From Deinococcus arcticus (GTDB lineage: Bacteria; Deinococcota; Deinococci; Deinococcales; Deinococcaceae): DNA of 64,000 nucleotides. The stretch lies in contig NZ_PYSV01000019.1 in the NCBI RefSeq assembly GCF_003028415.1, positions 1-64,000 of the forward strand, in the 5' to 3' direction. Below are positions 54,760-63,475 of this stretch, in pieces (within the stretch, counting starts at the first letter, position 1; each line of letters starts with the position of its first letter). The translations under genes and the position numbers were made by a program. Under the pieces are notes generated by a model that ran no database searches, had not been told where the DNA came from, and saw nothing but the letters and a program-made list of their open reading frames with translations.

Positions 54760-55251
54760 ATGCCGAAATTCGATTACTCCCTTGATTACCGCACGCTGGA
54801 CCTGCGCGCCCACCCCGAGCTGTACCGGGTGGGCGTGGGGGAACAGGGCGTGCTGCTGGTGCAACCGTACAAGGGCGAACTGCTGCCGCACTGGCGCTTT
54901 GCCACGCCAGAACTGGCCCGCGAGAGCAGCGAGACCATCTACACCCTGTTCCTGGCCTACCTGAAGGCCGGGGACTTCGTGGGCGCCGACATGGCGCGTA
55001 AATTCCTGCAGATGGGTTTTACCCGCTCGCGGCGCTATGCCAACCACAAGGGCGGCAAAAAGTACGACGGCCCGGTGCCCGCCGATAAAAAGGGCCGGAG
55101 CGGCGCCCACGGCCGCCCCGAACTGCCCCGCACCCCCGAAGACCCGGTCAAGGCCGAATCCGCCCGCATCTTCAAGGCCAAGTGGGACGAGGCCGAGGCC
55201 AATGAGGAGTACGCCCGGCTGAAAAAGGAGCACAAGGCCAAGTACGGCTGA
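54760..55251 (+). CDS. DUF4385 protein
   Basis: 163 residues. The N terminus (FDYSLDYRTLDLRAHPELYRVG) and the central QPYKGELLPHWRF and RKFLQMGFTRSRRYANHKGG segments match the DUF4385 family, found widely in bacteria and some phages without known function. The C-terminal 60 residues are charged and probably disordered. The stop TGA (55249-55251) is formed by the first bases of repeat B5. Confidence 0.85.
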   Translation: MPKFDYSLDYRTLDLRAHPELYRVGVGEQGVLLVQPYKGELLPHWRFATPELARESSETIYTLFLAYLKAGDFVGADMARKFLQMGFTRSRRYANHKGGKKYDGPVPADKKGRSGAHGRPELPRTPEDPVKAESARIFKAKWDEAEANEEYARLKKEHKAKYG

Positions 55252-55399
55252 TACGGATTCCGGAATATGTTACGGAATTTTTCCGCCCGGAGGAAGAAGG
55301 AACAAATGCGGATGTCCAGGAATTGGGCTGGAACAGCGCCGAAGGCGGGGAACATCCGGCTCCTTCCCGGATGGTACGGAAATGGACGGCAGTCCGTAT
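55249..55399 (+). repeat. Interspersed repeat family B, copy 5
   Basis: 151 bp, TGATACGGATTCCGG to GGACGGCAGTCCGTAT; lacks about 30 bp of the core (the ACTCGAAGAGCTGCG block). Its first three bases are the stop codon of the DUF4385 gene. Confidence 0.88.
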
Positions 55400-55470
55400 G
55401 AGGGGCCAGCACAGACGCCGGGTCGGGTCACGGAGACCATCAAGGACAGTCGCAGCCCCACTGCATGGCC

Positions 55471-55499
55471 TTGACGCCCCCCGCATACGGCGCTATAGT
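55471..55499 (+). promoter_or_regulatory. Near-consensus sigma-70 promoter with no gene behind it
   Basis: TTGACG (55471-55476), 17-nt spacer, TATAGT (55494-55499). The terminator at 55511 lies only 12 nt after the -10. Confidence 0.75.
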
Positions 55500-55510
55500 T
55501 CTGGACATCA

Positions 55511-55533
55511 CCGCCCAGAGAGGCGGCTTTTTT
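55511..55533 (+). terminator. Intrinsic terminator about 30 nt after a strong promoter
   Basis: CCGCC (55511-55515) pairs with GGCGG (55522-55526) over CAGAGA and is followed by C and six T. On the minus strand there is no T run, so it does not belong to mobA. Confidence 0.75.
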
Positions 55534-55545
55534 ATTGTCAGTTCT

Positions 55546-56088
55546 CTACGGCCCCAGGTCGGCAGGCGTGTTGACATTGCGCAGGGGCGGCAGCCCTGGC
55601 ATCAGGACGGTGTTCTCTGGAGGGGCAGCCAGCCGTAACCGACGCTCGCCGCTGTCCAGCAGCGCGGTCACCCGGGGCAGGAGGCCCGTGTGGTACAGCG
55701 CCGCCAGCGGTTGCGGGCGTCCCTGTGCGTCCTGCGCCTGCACGCTCCGGGCCTCTGCGGTGCAGGCCAGCCACAGGGCCTGCCAGTGGGCCTCTGTCAG
55801 ATCGGGCAGGTCCACGCCGGCAAAGGCCACCCAGCCGGGCGGGGCGGCGCGCAGGGCGGCTTCCAGGCCAGCCAGCGGGCCCTGGCCGGGGCGGGTGTCG
55901 GGGACCACCTGCCAGCCCGGCACCGCGTACCGGCCTTCCGGAGCCACAATCAACCGAACGGCGCACCCCTGCAGGCTGGCACACACCCGCTGGAGCAGAG
56001 TTTGTCCGTCCACCTGGGCCAGCGCTTTATCCGAACCAAAGCGGCTGGAACGGCCCCCGGCCGTCACGGCGGCCGTCAGGTCCTGCAC
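55546..56088 (-). CDS. mobA: Molybdenum cofactor guanylyltransferase
   Basis: 180 residues with a GTG start 3 nt after the aldehyde dehydrogenase stop, so the two are cotranscribed. AVTAGGRSSRFGSDKAL (7-23) is the GTP-binding loop and AFAGVDLPDL holds the metal-binding Asp. It adds GMP to molybdopterin-molybdenum. No other molybdenum cofactor genes are in the window, so its link to the dehydrogenase is unclear. The C terminus (RNVNTPADL) is typical of the family. Confidence 0.9.
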   Translation of the reverse strand: MQDLTAAVTAGGRSSRFGSDKALAQVDGQTLLQRVCASLQGCAVRLIVAPEGRYAVPGWQVVPDTRPGQGPLAGLEAALRAAPPGWVAFAGVDLPDLTEAHWQALWLACTAEARSVQAQDAQGRPQPLAALYHTGLLPRVTALLDSGERRLRLAAPPENTVLMPGLPPLRNVNTPADLGP

Positions 56089-56091
56089 GGC

Positions 56092-57543
56092 CTAGTCGCG
56101 GGGGCCACTCTGGCGTTCCAGCAGGCGCAGGGCCCAGGCCACAAAGCGCGGCCCGGGGCGGCCGTATGGGGGGTAGGTGAAGCGCACCGGGCTGCGCCGG
56201 GGCTCGGTCAGCACCGCGCGCTGGTGACTGAAGGCCAGAAAGCCGTGTTCGCCGTGGTACGAGCCCATGCCGCTGGCGCCCACGCCGCCAAAGGGCAGGT
56301 GCGGGTTGCTGAGGTGCACCACCGTGCCGTTCACAACCATGCCGCCGCTGGTGGTTTCGCGCTGCACGCGGCGGGTCACCGCGTCGTCGCCCGTGAACAG
56401 GTACAGGGCCAGCGGGGGGTCCAGGCGGCGAATCAGCGCCAGCGCCTCGTCCAGGGTGCGGTAGGTCAGCACCGGCAGTACGGGGCCAAACAGTTCTTCT
56501 TGCATCAGCGGCATGTCGGGCGTCACATCAGTCACGATGGTGGGGGCAATAAAGCGCTCGGCCGGGCTGAATTCGCCGCCGCGCACCACCCGCGCGCCGG
56601 CCTGCACACTCTGGCGGGTCAGGCGTTCCAGGCGCTCCACACTGGCGGCGTCCACCATGCGGCCGTAATCGGGGCCGGCGCGCAGCCACGCGCGGTCGCC
56701 GTAGCGCCGGGCAATTACCTCGTCCAGCGCCAGCAGCAGCGCGTCCCGCTGCGCCTCGGGCACCAGCACGTAATCGGGGGCCACGCAGGTTTGCCCGGCG
56801 TTCAGCAGTTTGCCCCAGGCCAGCCGCTCGGCGCTGGTATACAGGTCGGCGCTGGCGTCCATCAGGGCCGGGCTCTTGCCGCCCAGTTCCAGGGTCACGC
56901 TGGTCAGGTGCTGGGCCGCCGCGCGCATCACGTGGCGCCCTACGGCGGTGCTGCCAGTAAAGAAGATGTGGTCGAAGGGCAGTTCGGTCAGGGCGCGGGC
57001 CACGTCGGCGTCCCCCTGCACCACAGCCACCAGCTGCGTCTCGAACACCTCTGAGAGCAGCGCGGCCAGCGCGCGGGCCACGTTCGGGGCCTTTTCGCTG
57101 GGCTTGAGCACTGCGGTGTTGCCCGCCGCGAGGCTGGCCACCAGCGGCGCCAGCGCCAGATTCACCGGGTAGTTCCAGGGGCTCAGCACCAGGGTCACCC
57201 CACGCGCCTGCGGCTGAATCTCACTGCGCGCGCCAATCAGCACCGCCGGGGTGTCTACCCGCCGGGTGGCCATCCAGCGCGGCAGGCGGCGAATGGCGTG
57301 CTGAATCTCTTCGAGCACCGGGTGCAGCTCGGTAATTTCGGCCTCGGCGCGGCTCTTGCCCAGGTCCAGCCGCAGGGCGTCGGCCAGCTCGGTCCGGCGG
57401 CGGCGAATGGCGTCGTGCAGGCGGCGCAATACCGCCTGCCGCTGCGCCGGGGTGGTCTGCGCCGCCGTCCAGCGGTGGGCCCGCTGACGCTCAAACAGCG
57501 CCTGCAGGTCGGAGGTGGTGGCCGGTGGGGCGGACTGCGTCAT
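56092..57543 (-). CDS. Aldehyde dehydrogenase (ALDH3-like)
   Basis: 483 residues; NAD(P)-linked oxidation of an aldehyde to a carboxylate. Typical landmarks: LSPWNYPVNLALAPLV, the NAD-binding FFTGSTAVGRHV, the catalytic Glu in LELGGKSPALMD and the catalytic Cys in NAGQTCVAPDYVLV, with the C-terminal LPFGGVGASGMGSYHG. The N-terminal layout and length are those of the ALDH3/coniferyl aldehyde dehydrogenase group. GAGGT precedes the ATG at 57543. A palindrome covers the promoter (57575-57605). Confidence 0.92.
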   Translation of the reverse strand: MTQSAPPATTSDLQALFERQRAHRWTAAQTTPAQRQAVLRRLHDAIRRRRTELADALRLDLGKSRAEAEITELHPVLEEIQHAIRRLPRWMATRRVDTPAVLIGARSEIQPQARGVTLVLSPWNYPVNLALAPLVASLAAGNTAVLKPSEKAPNVARALAALLSEVFETQLVAVVQGDADVARALTELPFDHIFFTGSTAVGRHVMRAAAQHLTSVTLELGGKSPALMDASADLYTSAERLAWGKLLNAGQTCVAPDYVLVPEAQRDALLLALDEVIARRYGDRAWLRAGPDYGRMVDAASVERLERLTRQSVQAGARVVRGGEFSPAERFIAPTIVTDVTPDMPLMQEELFGPVLPVLTYRTLDEALALIRRLDPPLALYLFTGDDAVTRRVQRETTSGGMVVNGTVVHLSNPHLPFGGVGASGMGSYHGEHGFLAFSHQRAVLTEPRRSPVRFTYPPYGRPGPRFVAWALRLLERQSGPRD

Positions 57544-57574
57544 GGGCACCTCTGGGAAAGCGGGAATTGAACCG

Positions 57575-57605
57575 AGTATAACGCATGAGGACTGGTCTGA
57601 CCAGT
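57575..57605 (-). promoter_or_regulatory. Promoter and 15-bp palindromic operator of the aldehyde dehydrogenase-mobA genes
   Basis: ACTGGTC-T-GACCAGT (57591-57605) is a perfect palindrome. Read leftward, the -35-like TGGTCA (57603-57598) lies inside it and TATACT (57580-57575) follows after 17 nt, so a bound regulator would block the polymerase. Confidence 0.65.
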
Positions 57606-57611
57606 TGGGGG

Positions 57612-57756
57612 GAAAGGTGATGATGGAAGGGTGATGGTGAAAGGACGGGGCAGGGCGTGGCACATGGGCCAGCTCCCTCAACGGCGAAAAAAGCAGGTGG
57701 CCCCCGAGGACCACCCGCCCTGTCCATCACCCATCAACGATCAACCATCAACCACT
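57612..57756. repeat. GGTGATGG/TCAACCATCAA hairpin-type repeats upstream of the prepilin peptidase stop
   Basis: GTGATGATGGAAGGGTGATGG (57617-57637) and CCATCACCCATCAACGATCA with a following ACCATCAACCA (57723-57753) are imperfect inverted repeats, related to those at 41405 and 54690. The gap also carries the end of convergent transcription. Confidence 0.45.
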
Positions 57757-58906
57757 ACAGCCCCAGCATTCCCCGGTACTCCGCCACCAGGCGCCCGCCC
57801 CAGATCAGGGCCACCACAGCGCCCAGGGCCAGGTAGGGGCCGAACTTCACCCGGTTCTCGCGCCGCGCGGCCATCTGCACCAGGCCGAACAGGGCGCCGG
57901 CAAACACCGCCACCACCACCGCCACCAGCAGCCGCTCCCAGCCCAGGAACGCGCCGATCACGGCGGCCAGTTTCACGTCCCCGAATCCCATGGCGCTGGC
58001 GTCGCTTCCGGCGTCGGCGTCCGGGGTGTCGTCTTCCCGGTGGCGGCGCCAGTGCAGCCACCAGTACACGCCGCACACCAGCGACACGGCCCCGGCCGCG
58101 GCCAGGGCGCCCTGCACCATCAGGATCATGCCGGGGCCCACACCCGCGCTGCCCAGGGTCACGCTGATCAGCAGGCCCCCCAGCGTCAGCAGTTCGGGCA
58201 CGCGCACCACGCGCCGGGCAGCCAGATTCACCCCCGCCGAGAGCAGGCCCACCCCGGCGCCCCACCAGGGGCCCAGCCACGCCCCGGCCAGCAGCGCCAG
58301 ACTGATCTGCTGGTAGCCCAGCGGAAACTCGGGAAACTGCCGCTCGCGCAGGCGCCGCAGCACCCACGAGCCGAACTGGTTGATGGCCACCAGCAGCCCG
58401 GCGCCTAGCAGCGCGCCCTGCACGGCCCCGGCGAAGTCCGGCAGGGCAGAGGTGCCCCACCACCCGTTCAGGGCGCCAAAGGCCAGCCCCAGGGCCACGC
58501 CGGGCAACGTCAGTTCATCGGGAATGGTGTAGGTGTCCAGGTCAATGGCGCTGCCCACCAGCAGCAGCGTCAGCAGCACCATCAGCCCCAGGGCGCCCCA
58601 GCCGACCACCAGCGGGGGAAACAGCGCGGCCACCGTGGCGTAGCCCACCCCGGTCAGCAGTTCCACCACCGGATAGCGCGCCTTGATGGGCGCCCCGCAG
58701 TACCGGCACTTGCCCCGCAGGGCCAGCCAGGAGACCACCGGCACCAGATCAGCCACGCCCAGGCGGTGGTTGCAGTGCGGGCAGTGGCTGGGCGGAAAGG
58801 CGATGTTCTCGCCGCGCGGCAGCCGCCAGATCAGCACGTTGGAAAACGAGCCCACCAGCAGGCCCAGCAGACCGGCGAACACCACGAGAAGAAGATCAGG
58901 GCTCAC
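57755..58906 (-). CDS. Prepilin peptidase (A24 family, PilD-type)
   Basis: About 383 residues, longer than the usual 250-290 because of extra hydrophobic helices. The N-terminal cytoplasmic zinc domain has C-x-x-C pairs at Cys 42/45 and 67/70; catalytic aspartates lie in SAIDLDTYTIPD (about 122-130) and in GFGDVKLAAVIGAF near the C terminus. It cleaves and N-methylates type IV pilins and pseudopilins in the membrane. I chose GTG at 58906; a TTG at 58927 would add 7 residues. No pilin gene adjoins it. Confidence 0.93.
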   Translation of the reverse strand: MSPDLLLVVFAGLLGLLVGSFSNVLIWRLPRGENIAFPPSHCPHCNHRLGVADLVPVVSWLALRGKCRYCGAPIKARYPVVELLTGVGYATVAALFPPLVVGWGALGLMVLLTLLLVGSAIDLDTYTIPDELTLPGVALGLAFGALNGWWGTSALPDFAGAVQGALLGAGLLVAINQFGSWVLRRLRERQFPEFPLGYQQISLALLAGAWLGPWWGAGVGLLSAGVNLAARRVVRVPELLTLGGLLISVTLGSAGVGPGMILMVQGALAAAGAVSLVCGVYWWLHWRRHREDDTPDADAGSDASAMGFGDVKLAAVIGAFLGWERLLVAVVVAVFAGALFGLVQMAARRENRVKFGPYLALGAVVALIWGGRLVAEYRGMLGL

Positions 58907-58952
58907 GGGGGCAAGTCTACGGGGCAAACTCTTACAACGCCGTCCCCCGGGC

Positions 58953-60260
58953 CTACTGGCCCTGCGCCATGCGCCGCCGGATGTGGTTGATGTCCCAGCC
59001 GGTCAGGTTCGCCAGAGTCTGCGCCTGGGCCTCGGCGCGGCGCTTCAGGTCCGCGCGGTAGGTGTTCATGGCCTGACAATTCGCGCTTCCCTTGTAGGGG
59101 TGGCGCAGGATGTAACGACCCTGGAAGGTGCCTTGGTTCTTCGTGACCTTGAAGTGCAGGTCCTGGGGAAAGGTGGCGGCGGTGTAGCGCACATGCAGCC
59201 GGGTCAGGTACACGGGTTTGGCGGGACCGCTGGGCGGGGCGCTGCCAGCGGGCACCGGCGCGGGGCGGCCCCAGCCGTCTTCCTGGCGCCAGAACACGCC
59301 GGCGGCCTGCAGTTCCTCGGGGGTGGGCGGTTCGGTGGAGCAGGGATCGCAGTTGTTGGTGTTCCAGGCGTATTCCAGCAGGGCCACACTCTTGCCCTCG
59401 CGTTCGTAGGCCCGGCGGAACACGTGGCGGTAGAAGGGCCCGAACTGATTTTTCACCAGCAGCGGCACCTCCTTGTTCGTGGGAATGGGCGCCGTGCGGT
59501 AGTTGCTGGTTTCCACCCGCCCCTGCGGCGAGAGCAGATACACTGTCAGGTCCTGTTCGCCCGGCGAATTCAGCGTGCCCAGGCGAATGGGCAGCATGAA
59601 CTTCTCGGAGGTGTACGACAGCACAATGGGATTCAGGAAGCCGCCCCCGGCTTTCTCGAAGCGCTCCACGTTCACCCGCACCACGAAAAATTTCATGCCG
59701 CCCTTGATGTAGCTTCCCAGCATTCCGTCCGCGCCGGCAGGCAGCCGGTAGCCCTCGCCGCGCAAGTAGGCGGCCAGGCCGGTCTGCTGCTGGGCGCTCA
59801 GAATCAGGATGTCGTATTCGCCCACCTGATAGCTGGCTTCAATCTTCACGCCCTGAGCCTGGGCGCGCGCGGCGGCGCGGTCCTCCATGGGGGCCGAGGT
59901 GGTCGCCGTGGTCGGCATGGGCCGGGGCGGCGGCGCACAGGGGTTCTCGTCGAAGTATTCCACCAGCCGGGGCGCACTGTAGGCGTCCAGCTTCTGCACG
60001 ATGCTGGGATCGCCAATACGGATGTCCTCGCGCCGGGGCACCACCGGAATGGGCACAATCCGGGCAAAGTCCTTCACGTCGCCGGAATAGTCGTTCATCA
60101 TCGTGAACACGCTGCGGTTGCCGTCGCGCGCAATGATGACCTGATTGGTGCGGTTAAACAGCTTGCTGTCGGCCTTGGCCACAAAAAAGCCGCAGAAGGC
60201 CGCCGCCGAGGAGCTCAGGCCGAGGCCAAGCAGGGTCCACGTGAGCCGGGTCTTTCGCAT
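58953..60260 (-). CDS. Exported DUF2330 protein
   Basis: 435 residues. A signal peptide (1-21, cleavage near AAAF) leads into FCGFFVAKADSKLFNRTNQVIIARDG and FTMMNDYSGDVKDFARIVPIPV, both characteristic of DUF2330. The domain is expected to be periplasmic or surface-exposed, with paired cysteines (NNCDPCSTEPP). The role is unknown. AGGAG lies 6 nt before the ATG at 60260. A hairpin terminator serves the gene upstream of it (60348). Confidence 0.88.
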   Translation of the reverse strand: MRKTRLTWTLLGLGLSSSAAAFCGFFVAKADSKLFNRTNQVIIARDGNRSVFTMMNDYSGDVKDFARIVPIPVVPRREDIRIGDPSIVQKLDAYSAPRLVEYFDENPCAPPPRPMPTTATTSAPMEDRAAARAQAQGVKIEASYQVGEYDILILSAQQQTGLAAYLRGEGYRLPAGADGMLGSYIKGGMKFFVVRVNVERFEKAGGGFLNPIVLSYTSEKFMLPIRLGTLNSPGEQDLTVYLLSPQGRVETSNYRTAPIPTNKEVPLLVKNQFGPFYRHVFRRAYEREGKSVALLEYAWNTNNCDPCSTEPPTPEELQAAGVFWRQEDGWGRPAPVPAGSAPPSGPAKPVYLTRLHVRYTAATFPQDLHFKVTKNQGTFQGRYILRHPYKGSANCQAMNTYRADLKRRAEAQAQTLANLTGWDINHIRRRMAQGQ

Positions 60261-60347
60261 GTGCGCTCCTGGGAACAGGGGAGAGGGGGTGTGCAGCCAG
60301 CATACCTGCGCGTCCCGGCCAGCGCGTGCTGATCTGTGGCGCAAAGG

Positions 60348-60382
60348 GCAGGGGCGCCAGAAGACTGCTCCGGCGCCCCTGC
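60348..60382. terminator. Hairpin between rimO and the DUF2330 gene
   Basis: GCAGGGGCGCC (60348-60358) and GGCGCCCCTGC (60372-60382) form an 11-bp stem over 13 nt. It lies downstream of rimO (minus strand). Confidence 0.7.
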
Positions 60383-60442
60383 TGTTCTCGGCCCTTAGCC
60401 CCTTCGACGCTTAGACCGGACGCGAAAACGCCCCCTAATGCC

Positions 60443-61930
60443 CTAATGCCGCCCGAAATGCCCCAGCTGCGGCACGTTGGGCTTCCACTCAGGTCTCTCG
60501 ACGACCTCGCCGTACAGGTCGTACTCGTCACTGTCCTCTATCCGCACGCGCACGATGTCGCCAATCTTGACCTGCCCGGCGAAGTCCCCGGCGTACATGT
60601 ACACCTGCCCGTCAATACCCGGGGCGTCGCCCTTGGTGCGGCCAATCAGCTTGGTGCCGGGCTGATCGTCGTCGTCATCGTTGAACTCGTCCACGATCAC
60701 GTCCATCACGCGGCCCACCTTCTCGGCCAGCTTCTCGGCGCTGATGCGCTGGGCCACCGCCATGAAGCGGGCCAGGCGCTCCTGCTTGACCTCCTCGGGC
60801 ACAGGGCCGTCCAGCCGGTTGGCGTCGGCTTCTTCCACGTCGGAGTAGGCAAAGGCCCCCACGCGGTCCAGGCGGGCGTCTTCCAGAAATTGCAGCAGCT
60901 CCTGAAACTCCGCTTCCGTCTCGCCAGGAAAGCCCACGATAAAGGTGGAGCGGATGACCAGCTCCGGGCAGATCTCGCGCCAGCGGCGGATGGTGTCCAG
61001 CTGCTTGCCGGCCCCGGGGCGGCGCATGCGCCGCAGCACACTGGGGCTGGCGTGCTGCAGCGGCACGTCCAGATAGGGCAGGATCTTGCCCTGCGCCATC
61101 AGCTCCACCAGTTTCTCCACATGCGGGTAGGGGTAGATGTAGTGCATGCGCACCCAGGCGCCCATCTCGCCCAGCTTGGCGGCCAGATCGGTCAGGTGGG
61201 CGCGCACTCCCTCGCCCTGGAATTCGCTTTCCCGGTAACGCACGTCCACTCCGTAGGCACTGGTGTCCTGCGAGATGATCATGAGTTCCTTGGTGCCGCC
61301 CGCAATCAGGCGAAACGCCTCGTACAGCACCGCGCCCGCGTCACGCGAGACCTGCAGGCCACGCAGCTTGGGAATGATGCAGAACGAGCAGGTGTGGTTG
61401 CAGCCCTCGGCAATTTTCACGTAGGCGTAGTGGCGGGGGGTGAGCTTCACGCTGGGCGCGAACACGTCGCCGTGGCGCGTGGCCTCGCGCTCGGGGCGCA
61501 TGCCGGGGGCCGCCACCGGCAGCAGGCCGGTAAAGGCGTCTGTTTCGATGGGCAGCAGTTCGCGCACGTGGCCCATCACGTCGTCCACGGCCTCACTACC
61601 GGTAATGGCGGCCACCTTGGGGTGGCGCTCCATGATTTTCTCGGGGCGCTCGCCCAGGCAGCCGGTCACGATCACCTTGCCGGTGGCGTCCAGCGCCTCG
61701 CCAATGGCGTTCAGGCTCTCTTCCACAGCCGGCGTGATAAAGCCGCAGGTGTTCACGATCACTGCGTCGGCGTCCTCGTAGCTGGGGGCCACCTCGTAGC
61801 CCTCCACGCGCAGCTGGGTCAGAATGCGCTCGCTGTCCACCAGCGCCTTGGGGCACCCCAGGCTGATGAATCCCACTTTTTTCGTGCCCCCAGTGCTCTT
61901 CGCCGGGGCGGGCGTTACGGCTTGTATCAT
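60443..61930 (-). CDS. rimO: Ribosomal protein uS12 methylthiotransferase
   Basis: 495 residues. The N-terminal UPF0004 domain has Cys 26, 62 and 91 for the auxiliary Fe-S cluster, and the radical SAM motif CNHTCSFC gives Cys 177, 181 and 184. The C-terminal TRAM domain (about 430-490) follows an acidic linker NDDDDDQPG. It methylthiolates the conserved Asp of uS12. AAGGAG lies 6 nt before the ATG. Sequence features separate it from the related Mia[13 protein letters not shown] is the RimO form. Confidence 0.96.
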   Translation of the reverse strand: MIQAVTPAPAKSTGGTKKVGFISLGCPKALVDSERILTQLRVEGYEVAPSYEDADAVIVNTCGFITPAVEESLNAIGEALDATGKVIVTGCLGERPEKIMERHPKVAAITGSEAVDDVMGHVRELLPIETDAFTGLLPVAAPGMRPEREATRHGDVFAPSVKLTPRHYAYVKIAEGCNHTCSFCIIPKLRGLQVSRDAGAVLYEAFRLIAGGTKELMIISQDTSAYGVDVRYRESEFQGEGVRAHLTDLAAKLGEMGAWVRMHYIYPYPHVEKLVELMAQGKILPYLDVPLQHASPSVLRRMRRPGAGKQLDTIRRWREICPELVIRSTFIVGFPGETEAEFQELLQFLEDARLDRVGAFAYSDVEEADANRLDGPVPEEVKQERLARFMAVAQRISAEKLAEKVGRVMDVIVDEFNDDDDDQPGTKLIGRTKGDAPGIDGQVYMYAGDFAGQVKIGDIVRVRIEDSDEYDLYGEVVERPEWKPNVPQLGHFGRH

Positions 61931-61977
61931 CGTGGCTCCTTGCTCGTGCGCCGCGCCCAGTTCCTGGGGGCACAGAG

Positions 61978-62014
61978 TTCAGCCCGCCACTGTAGCGCGG
62001 CGGGCTGAATTTTT
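61978..62014 (+). terminator. Strong hairpin with T5 upstream of rimO
   Basis: TTCAGCCCGCC (61978-61988) and GGCGGGCTGAA (61999-62009) give an 11-bp stem, followed on the plus strand by TTTTT. No plus-strand gene precedes it; on the minus strand it lies between the frameshifted lipoprotein gene and rimO, so it may insulate rimO in both directions. Confidence 0.6.
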
Positions 62015-62062
62015 CATGAATGGTGAGACTGTCTACAGATGTGAGTTATTTGCCTCGTCTAC

Positions 62063-63265
62063 TTAGTCAAAACAGGAGGGGTATTGTTTTTTAAAGTCAT
62101 TAATTTTTCTCAGTGTGCTTTGTTCCCTATTCTTGCCATCTTGGATTCTCTTTCCGGCCATTGCCATGTCGTATTGTGCCTCTACCATTCGGGCAGCATA
62201 ATAGAGCTTCGCTCTAGGCTGTGCCTTAAGAGCGGCATTCTTAGCTGCTATGAAATTTGCTGAAGCTTTCGAATAATCGGGCGTCGCGAGGCCAATCTCT
62301 TGGCGCGCGCTGTTTAAATCAGACAATAAGTTCTGAGGAATGGTGGGGCATGCCGGCTTGCTCGGCTGATTGCCCGTTATGCAAAGAACACCTATTTTGT
62401 TCAAGGTTTGAATAGGAGAGTTGAGAGACTCAGGTGTTATCTCGCCAGGGTTGGGGCAGCCAAAATCAGGGTCCGTTGTGGGTACCGTGCAAACCACTAT
62501 GCTCTGTCCAGAAACTCCGCCATTGGGGTGGGGCATTTCTTGATCACCTCTGTAACACTTAGGCGATACGACGATATTCTGCTCATTCAGATCCTGAGCT
62601 GACAGTGGATTTTCAAAGCCTGCAATAGGGTGGCTAGGAAGATAGCCGTTTGTTCCCAATGGAAAGTAAATTCTGGGGTCTCTGAGATTGAAAGGCACGT
62701 TGAAATCAGCACCTAAAATTTTAAGACCATCTTTATCCGTAGCTATGGCATTTGTGCTTTTACTGCTCGCATCTGCCAATAGAACTCTGTCATATTTATA
62801 AAGATCAGAGGAATCCAAGCGCACAATTTTCACGTTGGAGGCTGTCGCGAGGATTTGCTCTGAACTATAATAGTTTAGTTTTTTTTGCTGCGCCGTAAAC
62901 GATCAGTTGTAGATCCGGATTATTTATTTTGGGAAGAACTATTTTATAGGTTACTGCATTCGTAAATCCGGTAATTCCACTAGCTTCAACGTAAGCGCTA
63001 TTCAAATCGAAATCTGCTAGAGTGACATTATTGATTGTGGAAAGTAGGCTGTTAATTGCTGAGCTCAACGAGATTATGCTGTTCTTAAATTATCAGTAGC
63101 ATCTCCTGCGTAGCTTTATCTTTGATAAGAAGGTTGTAGCACTGTCTGAGATTTGAGGGATGGCTTCTCTGTCTGACTTATTGTGGGCGGCTGCATATTT
63201 GCTCCACAACTTGCGAGGGGAAGGGTAATCAAAAGAGCGGAGGCAAGGAGTCTAGCAAGTTTCAT
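62063..63265 (-). pseudogene. Low-GC lipoprotein gene broken by frameshifts
   Basis: An ATG at 63265 with GGAG upstream encodes a lipoprotein signal peptide (MKLARLLASALLITLPLASC), but the frame stops at 63118. Protein-like sequence continues in other frames: HNKSDREAIPQISDSATTFL near 63186-63127, NSLLSTINNVTLADFDLNSA near 63050, and a 256-residue stretch 62833-62063. The last switch lies in a run of eight A at about 62879-62886 (minus strand); one base less would join GAAKK to LNYYSSEQILATASNVKIVRL. GC content is far below the rest of the window. Family not recognised. Sequencing error is an alternative. Confidence 0.6.
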
Positions 63266-63459
63266 TTAATCTCCAAAGTTTGGCAATGCGAAGAACTGAG
63301 TGGCAAATCGCTTGCCGTTGACAGTTTTGAGCCTTTTGAGAGCTCCAAGCAAAGTTAATTGATTCTCCTCACTCATAAATACCAATTTCGCTCGACACTT
63401 GGGCGCTCATCGTTTAGGGCGTTATTTTTGGATCAGCCCTGCTGGCTATATCAGTAAGC

Positions 63460-63465
63460 TATACT
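63460..63465 (+). promoter_or_regulatory. -10 box of minD
   Basis: TATACT ends 10 nt before the minD ATG, so the transcript would be leaderless or nearly so. Confidence 0.55.
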
Positions 63466-63475
63466 GCCCCTCAGC

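Noticed and set aside
57566..57580. GGTTCAATTCCCG on the minus strand, resembling a tRNA T-arm
   Set aside because: No anticodon arm, acceptor stem or CCA end can be built around it; it is part of the aldehyde dehydrogenase promoter.
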